NCBI GenBank assembly: GCA_024644125.1
Contig: JAHELQ010000283.1
Span: 1 to 6,934 of the forward strand
Direction: 5' to 3'
Length of the DNA stretch: 6,934 nt
DNA from: Candidatus Aminicenantota bacterium
GTDB lineage: Bacteria; Acidobacteriota; Aminicenantia; UBA2199
Part shown: positions 6,511 through 6,934 of the stretch, in pieces
How positions within the stretch are numbered: position 1 is the first letter of the stretch
How the letters are laid out: every line of letters starts with the position of its first letter
The notes under the pieces: model-generated
Told to the model about the DNA's origin: nothing
Seen by the model: only the letters and a program-made list of their open reading frames with translations
Database searches by the model: none
Program-made: the position numbers and the translations under genes

Positions 6511-6537
6511 AGGTGGTCTTGCCAGGCAAGACCACCT
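6511..6537. terminator. Perfect inverted repeat, probable shared terminator of convergent genes
   Basis: AGGTGGTCTTGCC (6511-6523) and GGCAAGACCACCT (6525-6537) are exact reverse complements around a single A, so the RNA can fold into a stem of about 12 bp with a 3-base loop on either strand. It begins 9 bases after the precursor's stop and lies 15 bases beyond the stop of the opposing minus-strand gene, the position of a bidirectional terminator. There is no T run on either side, so classical intrinsic termination is doubtful. It may instead protect the 3' end of the short transcript. Confidence 0.55.
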
Positions 6538-6552
6538 CGTCTCCAGCCTACC

Positions 6553-6934
6553 CTATTTGTTCTTCCTCCGTTTCCCAACGAAGCGCCAGATCAGGACCAT
6601 TAGTGTCACAGGCCAATACAGAACCGGTAGTATTCCTGCGTACGCTGCCATCCCAATATTCCGGGACGCCGCCAACGACACGGCCGGATTACCGAACGGG
6701 TTGTCGTTGATCAAGTAAGTCCAGGTAGTCGACGAACCTCTGATGCCAGTAGCGGATAAATCGAACGCGCCATCGTTCACAGCGATGTACTTCAAAGCGA
6801 GAAGCAAATCCTCTTCGATCTTGATCCAGATTTGCGAAAATTCTTTTGTAACCACCTGTTGAAACTCAGCCAGGGGAATCCGCCCACCATACCGGTAAAG
6901 ATGAATCCCTTCCTTGACATCCGCCGCAAGAGAC
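6553..6934 (-). CDS. Unrecognised membrane protein, C-terminal part (5' end outside window)
   Basis: The minus-strand frame is open from the right edge of the window to a TAG at 6553-6555, giving 126 residues. A GTG at 6853-6855 could serve as a start, but the frame continues upstream of it without a stop and has no clear ribosome site there, so I read this as the tail of a longer gene. The first ~80 residues are mixed and probably soluble (for example IKIEEDLLLALKYIAVND). A hydrophobic segment, about AYAGILPVLYWPVTLMVLIW, then lies close to the C-terminus and is followed by the basic end RFVGKRRKNK, which predicts a cytoplasmic tail. I do not recognise the family. It faces the RiPP precursor gene across a shared hairpin. 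A role in that peptide's export or immunity is possible but nothing in the sequence shows it. Confidence 0.65.
   Translation of the reverse strand, partial: SLAADVKEGIHLYRYGGRIPLAEFQQVVTKEFSQIWIKIEEDLLLALKYIAVNDGAFDLSATGIRGSSTTWTYLINDNPFGNPAVSLAASRNIGMAAYAGILPVLYWPVTLMVLIWRFVGKRRKNK

Noticed and set aside
6513..6710. Open + frame of 65 codons starting in the hairpin
   Set aside because: It has no promoter or ribosome site, begins inside the inverted repeat and overlaps the more plausible minus-strand membrane protein gene.
1..6934. CRISPR array, tRNA, rRNA, insertion sequence or attachment site
   Set aside because: I saw no regularly spaced repeats, no cloverleaf-like or ribosomal sequence, and no transposase or integrase motifs on either strand.

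Overview
The window looks like a piece of a chromosome from an anaerobic, two-membrane bacterium. A Tat-exported molybdenum enzyme implies an extracytoplasmic respiratory complex. Coding regions look moderate in GC and the spacers are AT-rich. Promoters match the ordinary sigma-70 type (TTTACT-17-TATAAT and TTGACT-18-GATAAT), and almost every gene has a strong Shine-Dalgarno site. These last traits argue against Bacteroidota, although the small RiPP precursor has a leader of a type I associate with Bacteroidota and some Acidobacteriota/Aminicenantes-like lineages. The taxon cannot be fixed from the sequence alone.

Positions 1-211 hold an ambiguous gene end at the left edge and then a clear promoter. 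From 212 to 6230 seven genes run on the + strand, packed with short gaps or overlaps, so they read as one operon. The first three encode a polysulfide/thiosulfate-reductase-type complex: a Tat-exported molybdopterin catalytic subunit, a subunit with four [4Fe-4S] clusters, and an NrfD/PsrC-type membrane anchor. Next come two half-size YeeE/YedE (sulfur transport) proteins, a membrane-anchored rhodanese-like protein whose catalytic cysteine is replaced by serine but which ends in a lone cysteine, and a cysteine-rich MerR-family regulator.

The simplest reading is a sulfur-respiration and sulfur-trafficking unit. The reductase uses membrane quinol to reduce polysulfide, thiosulfate or a related compound outside the cytoplasmic membrane. 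The YeeE-like pair moves a sulfur species across the membrane, the rhodanese-like protein binds or hands over sulfur, and the MerR protein senses sulfur or redox state and feeds back on the operon. The substrate and the regulatory logic are inferred.

From 6231 onward the content changes. A separate strong promoter drives a 55-codon gene (6334-6501) that looks like a lanthipeptide-type RiPP precursor: a leader with an LKLKRETVARL motif, a Gly-Gly cleavage site, and a 29-residue core with five Cys and six Ser/Thr. No modification enzyme is visible, so it is an orphan here. A perfect 13-bp inverted repeat follows. The window ends in the 3' part of an unrecognised minus-strand gene for a protein with a C-terminal membrane segment.
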